A DNA stretch of 64,000 nt, taken from Mycocentrospora acerina. Its lineage: Eukaryota > Ascomycota > Dothideomycetes > Pleosporales. The translations under genes were made by a program, and so were the position numbers. The notes beneath the pieces were generated by a model, which did not search any database, was not told where the DNA came from, and was given only the letters and a program-made list of their open reading frames with translations. The stretch covers positions 992,001-1,056,000 of the forward strand of contig JAKUHH010000040.1 of NCBI GenBank assembly GCA_022701365.1, read 5' to 3'. Of the stretch, positions 1 through 10,406 are shown one piece after another (within the stretch, counting starts at the first letter, position 1; every line of letters begins with the position of its first letter).

Positions 1-357
1 TGTCTGCACAGCGGCGGTGGTACAGACGACGCCCAAATGCGCCGAGTTGCTCGCGTCGTGATGCTCCAACGTGAGCCCTGCCGCTCCTCGCAGCGCCCGT
101 CACCCACAACCCGTCGCGTCAACACATGACCCGTCGCCAGATGAATTCCGTGGTCCATGACGCTCTGCGCCGGGACGCCCGCGCGACCCCAGGCGCAGTG
201 TTCGCAGGGCCCGTCTGGACAGCTGCATGGTCCCGCTCACGTGACGGCGCCAAGCACAGCAACTTTGAGCCCGAAGGCCCGCAGCAAGCTCGCCAGCAAC
301 CGCAGAACCACTCTACACTCGGGCAGTCGCCATCTCCTCCCATCTCCAATCCTCGCC
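1..357. other. GC-rich upstream region of the ATP synthase gamma gene
   Basis: No gene is supported here. The stretch is GC-rich and ends directly at the start codon of the ATP synthase gamma gene, so it probably holds that gene's promoter and 5' leader. Open frames on both strands in this interval lack any recognisable domain and overlap the coding first exon out of frame. Confidence 0.5.
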
Positions 358-1597
358 ATGATGCTGTCTCGAGCTGCGCGCCCGGCTCTCAAGGCTGGCA
401 TGGCCGCCGCCGCCGCCCGGTACGCTGCACCCCGACCCGCCGTTTGAGCTTTTTCCGCGCCCTCCGCACTCGCCATTGCGTTGCCATTGGGGCTGCCATT
501 GCCATTGCACGGCCATTGCACGGCCATTGCACGGCCATTGCATCGTCGCTGCACGGCCGTGGCATGGCATGGCCATCTCCACCACTTGCTTCGAGTGCTG
601 ACTAGACTGTGCTGCCCGCAGGCCCGCCACCCTCGCCGTCTCCAACGCCGCCGGCTATGCCACGCTCCGTGAAATCGAGGGCCGCCTCAAGTCGATCCGC
701 AACATTGAGAAGATCACCAAGACGATGAAGGTCGTCGCCTCGACCAAGCTCACGCGCGCCCAAAAGGCCATGCACACGTCGCGCTCCTACGGCCAGACGT
801 CCAACACCCTCTTCGACAGCGCCGAGACGCAGCCCATCCAGGGCGAGGGCAAGAAGACGCTCATTGTCGTCTGCAGCTCCGACAAGGGTCTCTGCGGCGG
901 TATCCACTCGGGCATGTCGAGGCGCGTCAGGAAGATGTTGCTCGAGGCCCCCGAGGCCGACCTTGCCATTATCGGCGAGAAGTGCAAGGCCCAATTGGGC
1001 CGTTCCAACAGCAAGAACGTCGTGCTCAGCTTTGCCGGTGCAGGCAAGGATGTGCCCACGTTTGCCGACGCCGCCTCCATTGCCGACCAGATCTCGCTGC
1101 TGCCCACCGACTACGCCTCGATCCAGATTGTGTACAACAAGTTCATCAACGCTTCGTCGTACGAGGCCACCGTCCAGGAGGCGTACTCTGTCGAGGCCAT
1201 CTCGCAGTCTCGTATGTGTTGACGTGATATATATATAATGCATGACAAGTCTAATTTGTATTTGCAGCCCAGTACTCTGCTTTTGAGATTGAGGACGAGG
1301 TTCTCCCCAACCTCCGCGAATACTCGTTTGCCAACTCTCTCTTCTGGGTATGTTGATTGATGTGTAGTGTTTTGGGGGGGTTTTTTTTTCTCCAAGGGTA
1401 TACTAACAGTTGTACAGGCTCTTGCCGAAGGCCACGCTTGCGAGCAGTCTGCGCGTCAAAACGCCATGGACAATGCGTCCAAGAACGCTGGCGAGATGAT
1501 CAACAAGTTCCAGATTCTGTACAACCGTACCCGTCAAGCCGTCATTACTGGCGAACTTGTCGAGATTATCACTGGTGCTGCCGCCTCTGAGGGTTAG
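358..1597 (+). CDS. ATP3: Mitochondrial F1F0 ATP synthase subunit gamma
   Basis: Subunit gamma is the central rotor shaft of the F1 part of mitochondrial ATP synthase. Four exons join cleanly: 358-419, 622-1211, 1268-1347 and 1418-1597, giving 303 residues, the normal length for the family. The N-terminus (Arg/Ala-rich, about 34 residues, ending near AAGYA) is a mitochondrial presequence. The mature part opens with TLREIEGRLKSI and the conserved helix ITKTMKVVAS near residue 50. SDKGLCGG lies near residues 107-114. The C-terminal helix runs from QSARQNAMDNA to ITGAAASEG. Intron 3 has a perfect TACTAAC branch site at 1401-1407. Intron 1 is long (202 nt) and contains an 11-bp tandem repeat. The start could be either of two adjacent ATGs (358 or 361). 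Confidence 0.96.
478..556. repeat. 11-bp tandem repeat inside intron 1 of the ATP synthase gamma gene
   Basis: About four copies of the unit ACGGCCATTGC, flanked by degenerate GCCATTGCC copies, lie wholly inside the first intron, so they do not affect the protein. Confidence 0.85.
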
Positions 1598-2510
1598 ATG
1601 TAGCATTTTTGAAAGTGCACAGACAAGGCAGAAATGTATTTGTGATTGAACATGTGGAGCCATGAGATTTAGAGTAGAAGTCCCGAAAATGAGGCTCTCC
1701 TTTTTTTTTCCCTTCTAATTCAATACCATTCCATGTTTCTCATACGTAAGAAACATGGAATGGTATTGAATTAGTGTAGAAAACAAGTACTCTATCAATT
1801 TGGTGTGTTTATGTATGTGTTTATTCATGTGCGTTGTGTGTCTTTTATGTGTTTATTGATGTGTGTTGTGTCTTTTATGTGTTTATTGATGTGTGTTGTG
1901 TGAGTCTGTGGAACAGATTGCGTGTTTAATTCCATTTACGTGTGGTAATGCTCCTCTGATGGTAAATGTGTATATTTTAGTATATGTATGATTTGTTGTA
2001 CGTGTGTAATTATTAGTACATGTGTTTTATTAGTATTTGTGTATTTGATGTATGTGTGTATTTTATTAGTGTATTGTTGTTTATTGGTGTTTGTGCATTT
2101 GTTGTGAATGTGTATTTATTGTTGCATTTCTATTTACGATTGTCTCTTTTTTTGTTGTGTATGTGCAATTATTAGTTCATGTTTGTAGATGCTTATTTTT
2201 TTTATTAAAATTTTACATTTGTATTCATCTGCCTGTGTGTGATTGAATGTTTGTGTATAAACCACGTAGAAATGTTCATCATCCATGTCTCAAACAACGT
2301 CATCCCATGCCCCTCGTACTCGTCAGTCGTCAGCCTTTGGTTGTCAGTTGGTCAACCTACTACATCCCCCATCAACGTTACTATCCAAAGGAATTCCCAT
2401 CTACATTCATCTATACATCCAAGTCTTGAATACCTAGAAGAAAGAAGGAAAGAAGAAAAAAAAGTGTTATCCATCTTCACCCATCTCTATATTTACCATC
2501 AACCACCAAT
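1598..2510. other. Intergenic region with a perfect hairpin and a T/G-rich low-complexity tract
   Basis: No gene is supported. The first part is the 3' flank of the ATP synthase gamma gene with a long inverted repeat (annotated separately). From about 1790 to 2240 the plus strand is T/G-rich, built from TGTGTTTATTGATGTG-like words, with two near-identical copies of a roughly 30-nt unit around 1840-1900. The last 200 bases before 2511 are the leader of the next gene. Confidence 0.6.
1715..1774. repeat. Perfect inverted repeat, 26-bp arms, 8-nt loop
   Basis: The left arm 1715-1740 begins CTAATTCAATACC and ends TTTCT. The right arm 1749-1774 is its exact reverse complement. The loop (1741-1748) itself contains the palindrome TACGTA. 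It lies about 120 bp past the ATP synthase gamma stop codon. It could be a transcript-end hairpin or a small palindromic element. No target-site duplication was identified. Confidence 0.9.
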
Positions 2511-3521
2511 ATGCCACCCTTTACAACCACTACCACAACTACTACAACCCCCACTACCACCCCCCGCGCAACAATAGCAATCCCCTCGATTGGGCAAATG
2601 GGCCTTGGAATCGCCCAACTCCTGCAAGCCCACTCCTACCGCGTAATAACCAACATCTCCAACCGCAGCCCCGCAACCCAACAACGCGCCCAAACCTCTG
2701 GCATCGAGCTCCTCCCCTCTGACGAAGAATTATTCCTCCAAGCCGACTACATTCTCAGCATCGTGCCGCCCGCATACGCAGCAGCAACAGCCAAGCGCGT
2801 GGAAGACGCAATCCGCCAGACGCAAAGCCCCAAGAAGCCACTCTACTTTTTAGATTTGAATGCCATTTCGCCCGCCACAGCCCGCAAGATCTACGACTCC
2901 TTAAGTACGCACGCCCCGTCTGTGAAATTTATCGACGGCGGAATCATCGGCGGCCCACCTGCTCTTTCATCATCATCATCGTCATCACCATCCTCCTCCT
3001 CTCCTGACGACGCCCTCGCATGGACAAAACCAGATATCCCGCTCTCAGGCCCACACGCCCTGCACCTTGCCCCCGTCTCCGGCGCACACCTAGCCCAAGT
3101 GCTAAACACGCGGTACCTCGGGGAAGAAGTCGGCCGCGCCTCTGGTCTGAAATGCTGCTTTGCCGCGCTATCAAAGGGCTTCACTGCTCTGGCCATCCAG
3201 GCTTTTACTACGGCAGAAGGAATGGGAGTGAGGCGTGAGCTGGAGGATTATCTCGATGGGCATAATCCTGGGGGTAAAATTAAGGCGGAGAAAGGGATTG
3301 TGGGGTGTGTGGGTAAGGCGCATAGGTGGGTGGAGGAGATGAGGCAGATTGGGGAGTGTTTTGAGGGGGAGGGGGGGTTTGGGGAGCAGGCGAGGGTGTT
3401 TGGGGAGATTGCGGGGGTTTATAGTGGGTTGGCGGATGTGGTGGAGGGGAGGGAAGGAGGGGAGTTGGAGAGTGTGGAGGGGGTGGTGGGGGTGTTGTTG
3501 GAGAAGAAGAAGACGAAGTAG
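2511..3521 (+). CDS. 6-phosphogluconate dehydrogenase-like NAD-binding protein (DUF1932 type)
   Basis: Single-exon gene of 336 residues. After a Thr-rich start (residues 5-17) comes a Rossmann segment, IAIPSIGQMGLGIAQLL (23-39), with the glycine pattern of the 6-phosphogluconate/beta-hydroxyacid dehydrogenase family. The conserved FLDLNAISPATA is near 113-124 and IDGGIIGGPP near 141-150. A Ser-rich insert follows (153-164). The C-terminal half, with ALSKGFTALAIQAF (Lys222) and an acidic helical tail, fits the DUF1932 domain. The substrate is unknown; the family contains dehydrogenases and reductases of small hydroxy acids. The composition is odd: the first two thirds are C-rich on the coding strand, and after about 3240 it becomes extremely G-rich and C-poor. 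Confidence 0.85.
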   Translation: MPPFTTTTTTTTTPTTTPRATIAIPSIGQMGLGIAQLLQAHSYRVITNISNRSPATQQRAQTSGIELLPSDEELFLQADYILSIVPPAYAAATAKRVEDAIRQTQSPKKPLYFLDLNAISPATARKIYDSLSTHAPSVKFIDGGIIGGPPALSSSSSSSPSSSSPDDALAWTKPDIPLSGPHALHLAPVSGAHLAQVLNTRYLGEEVGRASGLKCCFAALSKGFTALAIQAFTTAEGMGVRRELEDYLDGHNPGGKIKAEKGIVGCVGKAHRWVEEMRQIGECFEGEGGFGEQARVFGEIAGVYSGLADVVEGREGGELESVEGVVGVLLEKKKTK

Positions 3522-3902
3522 TAGTAATTGTTGTAGTTGTTGTAGTTTTGATGACAATGTCAATGTCTCTATTGTGATTTGTTAATGCGAGAGAGTGGCA
3601 GTTTTATTCAACATGAAATGTGAAATGTGATATGTGTAATGGTAGTAGAATTGGAATATATGCATACTATGATATCAAGACTTTTTCTTCTTCCAAGTGC
3701 CCGTGGGTATGCTTGTCCAAGTGTACAAAAACAGTATAAAAAACGCCATGCAATGCAATGCTCTCTAGTCGTGACTGATCGTCTCTCTAGTCGTGACTGA
3801 TCGTCTCTCTAGTCGTGACTGATTGTCTCTCCAGCCATGAATATCCATCTCTCCAGCCATGATTATTCAACTCCAGTCATGACCATTCATCTACAGCCAT
3901 GA
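3522..3902. other. Short convergent intergenic region
   Basis: It lies between two convergent genes. It holds their 3' flanks and the 22-bp tandem repeat annotated separately. No further gene is seen. Confidence 0.6.
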
Positions 3903-3905
3903 TTA
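3761..3905. repeat. 22-bp minisatellite at the 3' end of the AC40 gene
   Basis: Three nearly identical 22-bp units (CTCTCTAGTCGTGACTGATC plus GT) are followed by about four diverged units of the form CTCTCCAGCCATGATTAT. The array runs into the last codons and stop of the minus-strand AC40 gene at 3903, so it probably lies in its 3' untranslated region. Confidence 0.85.
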
Positions 3906-5137
3906 CTTGGTCATCTCATCCAACCCCCTCTTTATCCTCTGGCACTTCACCCTCAACAATCTCACACTCTCCAAAAATAGAGTATCACTCTCCCACTGCC
4001 CTGTACTTTCCACTTGGAAAATAAAGTGGTCGCGCACCCTCCCTAGACGGACTTTGTCTTTAAACTCTGGATGGCGCAGACACTCTCTGCTAACCGAGTC
4101 GTTCATGGGATTGTTGACAACAGCTTTGGGCTGACCCTCGTGGCCGGCGAGTTCGTCATGTTGGGCAACATCCTCGGAAGTGACCGTGTCGAGGCGGATG
4201 ACGTCGCGGGGGAAGCAGCGGGCGAACTTCTTGGCGTCTGCACCGACAATGGGTCGCAGAATGTCAATGGTGGGGAGGAGGCGGTAGGAGGCGGTGGCGA
4301 CGGGAGAAAACTTTGCGTGGTCCTGGCCAATGCCCTTGACGGCGTGCATCATGAGGTTGATGTGCTGGCCTGGGCGCATCTTGACAATGAGAATGTCTGG
4401 GTTGGTGGAGCGAATGGACCCGTCGGCAAACATGTCGTGCTGCTTGCCAATGGGCGACCAGACAATGTCGCGGGCGTAGACGGAGTGGTTAATATAAAGC
4501 TTGTCCGGGTCCGTCTCGCCCTGGGCGGCGCGCTGCAGGCCGCCGTCCTGCCAGGTGCACTCGACGTTGAGGTTGAGCATGATGCAGTTGTAGTCGCTGG
4601 GGGTGCCGCTGCCCTCGTCGTCGTCGGTGGGCTTGCTGTACCACTTCATCCAGTTGAGGCCGGCGTGGGAGCCGGCCAGGGGGATCAGGCCCAGGCGGTG
4701 GGCGAGCACCTCGTCCTGCACCACCGACGTGTTCTGGTAGATGAAGACGTCCTCGATGGCGAGCGTGGGGATCTCGGACAGCAGGATGCGGCGGAAGGCG
4801 TTGGCGACGGAGGTGTCGAGGCCGACGAGCGAGAACTGGGCGTCGTGGGGGGCGTGGGCGTGGAAGTCGACAGTGAGGTTCTTCTTGAAGAGGTCGAGGT
4901 CCCACTCGTTGCTCTCGCCGGGCCAGTGGCCGGGGAAGTCGGTCGAGGCCTGGTTGGCGACTGTTTCGGGGCCAACCTGCAGCTTCTACATTGCATGTTA
5001 GCAGCTGTACTGGGTGGTAGTAGTAGTAGTAGTGGTGGTAGTAGTGGTGGTAGTAGGAGTAATAGTGGTGGCAGTAGTAATAGTAATTGCAGCCATACCT
5101 TGCGCTGGGCCAGCTCATCGGCACTCGGGACGGGCAT
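3903..5137 (-). CDS. RPC40: DNA-directed RNA polymerases I and III subunit AC40
   Basis: AC40 is the alpha/Rpb3-like assembly subunit shared by RNA polymerases I and III and pairs with AC19. Exon 1 (5137-5099) encodes MPVPSADELAQRK. Intron 5098-4986 is removed, and exon 2 runs from 4985 to 3903, giving 373 residues, close to the family norm. Diagnostic alpha-family sequence is present: DTSVANAFRRILLSEIPT, IEDVFIYQNTSVVQDE, and LAHRLGLIPLAG. Later blocks include NVECTW, DIVWSPIG and INLMMHAVKGIGQDHAKFSPVATA. The 113-nt intron holds a TAC/GTA microsatellite. The gene is divergent from the complex I 49-kDa gene, with about 290 bp between start codons, so a shared promoter region is likely. Confidence 0.95.
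5012..5090. repeat. Trinucleotide (GTA/GTG) microsatellite inside the AC40 intron
   Basis: Imperfect GTA and GTG triplets (GTAGTAGTAGTGGTGGTAG and similar) fill most of the single intron of the minus-strand AC40 gene. Confidence 0.8.
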
Positions 5138-5428
5138 GTTGGCGGTTGTGGTTGTCAGAGTCTGCCGTGACGGTGTTGTCGTCGCACGGCAGCGAGGGCA
5201 TGCTCAACTTTTTTGGCCGACCCGGCAGTGCCAAGGCGGCCTCGCGCTGAGCCAATGGCCCGCCGCAGATATCGATGATGTCTCCAACCCGCGAACCCGA
5301 CCCCGACCTCGACGACCCAACGCCACGACGTCCCCGTCCCTTCTCCCCATTGCCAATTGAGGCCTCGACCCGGGCTTGCTGCGACCTCCTGCCACCTCCT
5401 GCCGCCGCCTGCCACCCCGCCGCCCGCC

Positions 5429-7077
5429 ATGCCCGTCGCCCTCGCCCGCCTGGCCGCCCGCTCGGCAAAGCGCCTCTCGCTGTCGCCCACGCCCATGTCC
5501 GCCCTGCACCAAACCCGCCCACAGCTCCTCCGCACCTGCACACGGCGCGCCCTCTCCACATCCTTTGCCCGCCGTGCCGAGGTCGACCCCAACCAGCGCA
5601 CCCGCATGGTCCAGACCGACGACAACTTTGCCAGCCCCGTCCAGCCCGACGCCGCCGCCGCCAATGCCATTGCCGGCGGCGAGGACGAGGACCTGGCCAA
5701 CAACCGCCGCATCCGTCACTACACGGTCAACTTTGGGCCCCAGCACCCCGCCGCCCACGGCGTCTTGCGCCTCATCCTCGAGCTCAATGGCGAGGAGATT
5801 GTGCGCGCCGACCCCCACGTTGGCCTGCTGCACCGCGGCACCGAGAAGCTCATCGAGTACCGCACCTACCTGCAGGCCCTGCCCTACTTTGACCGCCTCG
5901 ACTACGTCTCCATGATGACCAACGAGCAGTGTTTTTCCCTGGCCGTCGAGAAGCTGCTCAACATTGAGATTCCCGACCGCGCAAAGTACATTCGCACCTT
6001 GTTTGGCGAGATTACCCGTATCCTCAACCACCTCATGTCCGTTCTGTCCCACGCCATGGACGTTGGAGCCCTGACGCCCTTTTTGTGGGGCTTTGAGGAG
6101 CGTGAGAAGTTGATGGTGAGTTTTTTCCCTTTCCTCTTTAATTTGTCATATTATGCACTACATACTACACCACTTGCAACAATTATCGCAATTCCATTCA
6201 ATACACCATTACATCGACACATCAACACATCAACACATCAACACACCAATACACCAATACACCAATACACCAATACATCAACACACCAACACACAAATAC
6301 AAGAACTGACCAGGACAGGAATTCTACGAACGTGTCTCCGGCGCCCGTCTCCACGCCGCCTACGTCCGTCCCGGCGGTGTTTCCCAAGACTTACCCATTG
6401 GCCTGCTCGACGACATCTACCAATGGGCTACCCAGTTTGGCGACCGCATCGATGAGACCGAGGAAATGCTGACAGACAACCGTATTTGGATTGGCCGTAC
6501 AAAGGGCGTTGGAGTCGTCTCAGCCGCCGACGCCATTAACTACTCCTTCTCCGGTGTCATGCTCCGTGGCTCCGGTGTCCCCTGGGATATTCGCAAGTCG
6601 CAGCCCTATGACGCCTACGACAAGGTCGACTTTGACGTCCCTGTCGGTGTCAACGGCGACTGCTACGACCGCTACCTCTGCCGCATGGAGGAGTTCCGTC
6701 AGTCCCTCCGCATCATCCACCAGTGCCTCAACGACATGCCCGCTGGCCCCATCAAGGTCGAGGACTACAAGATTGCACCCCCACCTCGTGCCGCCATGAA
6801 GGAGAACATGGAGGCCCTCATCCACCACTTCCAGCTCTTCAGCAAGGGCTACACCGTGCCCCCGGGTGAAACATATAGCGCCATCGAGGCCCCCAAGGGC
6901 GAAATGGGCGTCTTTTTGGTTTCAGACGGCAGCGAGAGACCCTACAGGTGCAAGATTCGTGCTCCTGGTTTCGCTCACTTGGCCTGCATGGATCAAATTT
7001 CCAGGGGGCATTTGTTGGCTGATGCTGTTGCTATTATCGGAACAATGGACTTGGTCTTTGGTGAGGTCGATCGATGA
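5429..7077 (+). CDS. nuo-49: NADH:ubiquinone oxidoreductase 49-kDa subunit (complex I), mitochondrial
   Basis: This core subunit of the complex I peripheral arm helps form the quinone site. Exon 1 is 5429-6115, the intron 6116-6318, and exon 2 6319-7077, giving 481 residues. The first 50 residues are Arg/Ser/Ala-rich without acids until Glu51, typical of a mitochondrial presequence. The family landmark GPQHPAAHG lies at 103-111, where the His pair lines the quinone pocket. It is followed by VGLLHRGTEKL, YFDRLDYVSMM, EITRILNHL and DVGALTPFLWGFEEREKLM. Exon 2 resumes with EFYERVSGAR, then DLPIGLLDD, and ends in the conserved IIGTMDLVFGEVDR. An upstream in-frame ATG at 5357 would only add a Pro-rich stretch, so 5429 is preferred. 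The intron carries an 8-bp tandem repeat. Confidence 0.96.
6205..6302. repeat. 8-bp tandem repeat inside the complex I 49-kDa intron
   Basis: About eleven degenerate copies of ACACATCA, ATACACCA and ACACACCA occupy the 3' half of the intron. Confidence 0.8.
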
Positions 7078-10000
7078 ACCATGCTCTTGGAGGGAATTGG
7101 GGCATTGACATGTTACGACGGACGGGAATCAAGGGTTGATGAGAAGAAACAAGGAGTGAATAGTGAATAGTGGAGAGTGAAGGGGTCAAGAAATTAAAGG
7201 AGAAGAAGTTTTTGTACATATTGTACCCCCTCAAACTCGTTTTTTTATCAATGCAATTACATTACAGTTGCCGTCCTTTTTATCTACTTTTGTCATGTTT
7301 TAGGGAGGAAGTGAGTGAGTGAGTAGAGAAGTGAAGAAGTGAAGAAGTGAAGAAGTGAAGAAGTGAAGAAGTGAAGAAGTGAAGAAGTAAAGAAGTAAAG
7401 AAGTAAAGAAGTAAAGAAGTAAAGAAGTGAAGAAGTAAAGAAGTGAAGAAGTAAAGAAGTAAAGAAGTGAAGAAGTGAAGAAGTAAAGAAGTGAAGAAGT
7501 AAGTGAGTGAGTGAGTAGAGAAGTGAAGAAGTGAGTGAGTGAGTGAGTGGAAAAGTGGAGAAATAGATGTAGAGAGGAAATTAATTAGAGGAGTAAGTGA
7601 GTTGTACAAACTACCTCAATGCTAACATTTCTAGGTTAACGAGGAAAAAATTAAATAACATAACTTTAAATGTAAGTAATTTAAATTAAAAATAGTTAAG
7701 TTTAGAAAGGAGTAATAACTATAATGTAAAAATAAAGTAGAGTAGAAAGCATTCCTTAGAAACTATAATAATAAACTACTTTTAAGAGGGGAAAGTTAAA
7801 AATAAGTGACAACTTTTAGTAGTAGATTAGTTAAAAAAAATACGCAAGGAGTACAGAATATTTTAACAGAGAAACAAGTAAGGAATAGGGAATAGTAATT
7901 ATAAAAAATACAAGGAAACACAGGATTGTATAATATAAAATATTTATAGGTAGAGCATAGTTCTTAAAAATCATTCTACAAAATAGAGAATAGTGTAATA
8001 AATAATATACACTAAAAAAAAAAGTATCCTCTACAAGCTAAAACAAAATTAAGCGTAGAGAATGGTTGTAAATATTTATAAAAAAAAATTGTCACAACGT
8101 AGCTCTACCTATCCCACTGCTCCACCCAAGCTAAGAAAGAATAATAATATTAATAATACATCATCTGTTTAACAACGAATCCAAGAAGAAAAACATCTGA
8201 GTAGGGTACAAGTGTCCAAGTCCGCTACAAGGTATATAAATATGGAAGTGCTTGGACAGGAAGAGTACACTAAAAAATCACTATTCTCTACACCTATAGC
8301 TCTTGTAAAAAAAAAAGGATACAGAAAAAAATACTCTATATGGCTACGCTTCCTGTATCCTTGTATACCCTACCTTGGGACAGGTTTAGGTAGGTGTCAG
8401 ATAGGTACTAGAGGCGGTTAGAGGGGTGGTTGCTAATAACGGTCTTGGTCCGACAAAGGTTCGGGTGGTTACCGGACGTAGTTTAACTAGGATGTCACGC
8501 TGTGAGCGGTTACAATCTGATAGATTCTTAGGATAGAAGAGTATACATATTTTAGGGTGAAGCACTTGCTGATGAAACTCTTCATATGATTTTCTTTCTT
8601 TCGTTCTTTCTTTCTTAATTATCTGCTTCTTTGGTGAATGATTGAATAAAATCCTGTTGCAACAGTAGTTGTTGTGTAGGAGATCATTAGTCTCCTAACC
8701 TTGGAGCTAGAGATTAATTATGCCTCGTAGATACATCTTAGTTGAGCCATGCAGCTGCAGGTTAAGTAAGTACAACAAAAAGAGATTCAATATTCATTAC
8801 TACTGGATTTCACTAAAAGAATTCATTAGTTAAAGAGCAAAGAAGACTTTAGTTCTGATAGTTGTAAGCCTAGCAGACGCTGTGATGCCCTTGACAAAGC
8901 ATTCTTGTACTACTACTTTAATAGCTTACTGCAAGCAAGTAAGTACACTGTAAGCCTCAATAACAGGCCTACATAGGTAGATTTATGCTACAATAGAAGC
9001 ACATTTATACTGTTTACTATTCTATAAGCAGACAAGAGACTATTCGAGATAACAGATGCACTGTAATGCTTAAAGGAAAAATAACAGCTAAGAACTGTGC
9101 TATCTGATAGATGTGTTTTACAGGAGCACATCAATCTACTCGCATTACAGATAGAGATTAATGAGTATTTTTATAATTAATTTACAAGCTTAGTTAAAAA
9201 TTAGTACGTTTTTTTGAGTTGTTAAAATCGTCTGCTGATATTTAAATTATCATATCTACTCTATCCTTGTTCTTGAGGAATGATGAATTTAAAAAAAGAG
9301 CCTAGGTCTTGTCTACAGACGAATTTGCTGGATAGTTTGGGGAACTAGACACTCTCATTTTAGGAGTGTTCTTTTTCATTCTTTATGTTGAAGAAAAAAA
9401 GCGCAATCTACTCGGCACAGAATGGAAAAATTTGATTAAAGAAATATTAGAAGGGAAATGAATGGACAAAATAGAGAAAGAATGAAAGGATGCAATAGAT
9501 AGGAAATGAACAAACGGAATAAACGGGAACATGCAACTTGGACATCTTGGTCTAAACTTGTACTCAATATCGATTCGCACAATGCAAGTATACTAAACTT
9601 ACGCATTGATGCATGTGACATTGATACAAATCACATACACCTCTTACTTGCTTCGATTTGCGTGAAGAAAATGAAAAAAAACCCTTCTGGGATGCCGTTG
9701 GGCGGGGAGGTCCCAGATATGAGAACCTGAAACGTACTTTACAGCTTCGCCAGTAATTTAGGAATTGGATAGTTCGCGCTGTATCAGTTCTTGGTAGTGA
9801 ACTTTGAATAGATTCTTGGAGATCAAATGAGGCAATCATTTTGGTTACATCAACGATAACATTCGTCGTAGTCGATGGTCATGGTTATCAGCAAGTAGTT
9901 GTTGCTCGAAGCCATCAAGAGCTCGTCTGTTTGAGAGCGCTGTTGAGACTTCAAGTTTGTGTGTTGTCTTGAGTAACACCAGGCCATGTTGCGACTGGAA

Positions 10001-10406
10001 GACTCGAGTTGAGTGTAAAGGTTATAATCAGTGAGCGCTATTTAAGATTTAGTGACAACGGGGTCGTTTGCGGTTAGAGCTTCTTTGTATCTCAACATTA
10101 TACATAGAATGTCTTTGTCGCGTAGGAGTATGCCAGTCTTCTAGCTTTAGCAGCTAGAGATCGATTGCTTGTTTGCTGTGATTATTTTCAATTTGCAATG
10201 TGGTCCCGAAGAGCACAGCTGCTGGAGCAGTGGTAGCCATAGCATTGATATTTGGGAGTATCCAAAATCATCACACATCTCCGGATGTTCTTCTGCAATG
10301 GCTAAAAAAAAATATGTATGGAAAACAAAATGGAAACGATTAGTTTTTTTGATTCATCATCCATGCTAAAATTCGGTTTTCATCGTTCACACACTACTCA
10401 GGTTTA
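7078..10406. other. 3.3-kb gene-free region: octamer array, AT-rich island, unique spacer
   Basis: No intact gene is supported. After the 3' flank of the complex I gene comes an octamer tandem array (separate entry). From about 7620 to 9700 the DNA is strongly AT-rich and dense in stops. It is interrupted near 8380-8520 by a GC-richer, G/T-rich patch. Homopolymer A runs are frequent around 7980-8330. A CTTT microsatellite sits near 8590-8620. From 9700 to 10400 the composition returns to normal without a recognisable gene. The AT-rich part may be an old mutated repeat, but no family could be assigned. Confidence 0.5.
7310..7560. repeat. Octamer tandem array, unit AAGAAGTG/AAGAAGTA
   Basis: More than twenty 8-bp units alternate between AAGAAGTG and AAGAAGTA, with GAGT-type variants at both ends. 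It lies about 230 bp downstream of the complex I 49-kDa stop codon. On the minus strand it reads through as a long open Phe/Thr/Ser/Leu frame, which is a by-product of the repeat. Confidence 0.9.

Noticed and set aside
126..605. A 159-codon open frame overlapping the ATP synthase gamma 5' end
   Set aside because: It is out of frame with the coding exon, runs through the intron repeat and has no recognisable motif.
4071..5360. A 429-codon plus-strand open frame
   Set aside because: It is antisense to the well-supported AC40 gene; its Val/Gly/Ala-rich sequence is a mirror of that gene's codon use and has no domain.
7310..7560. Possible CRISPR array
   Set aside because: The units are contiguous 8-bp tandem repeats without spacers, and the DNA is fungal.
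7280..7609. A Phe/Thr/Ser/Leu-rich 109-codon minus-strand frame
   Set aside because: A by-product of the octamer array; no non-repeat coding sequence is attached.
8450..8480. tRNA-like B box (GGTTCGGGTGG)
   Set aside because: No matching A box or cloverleaf-forming arms at the right distances.
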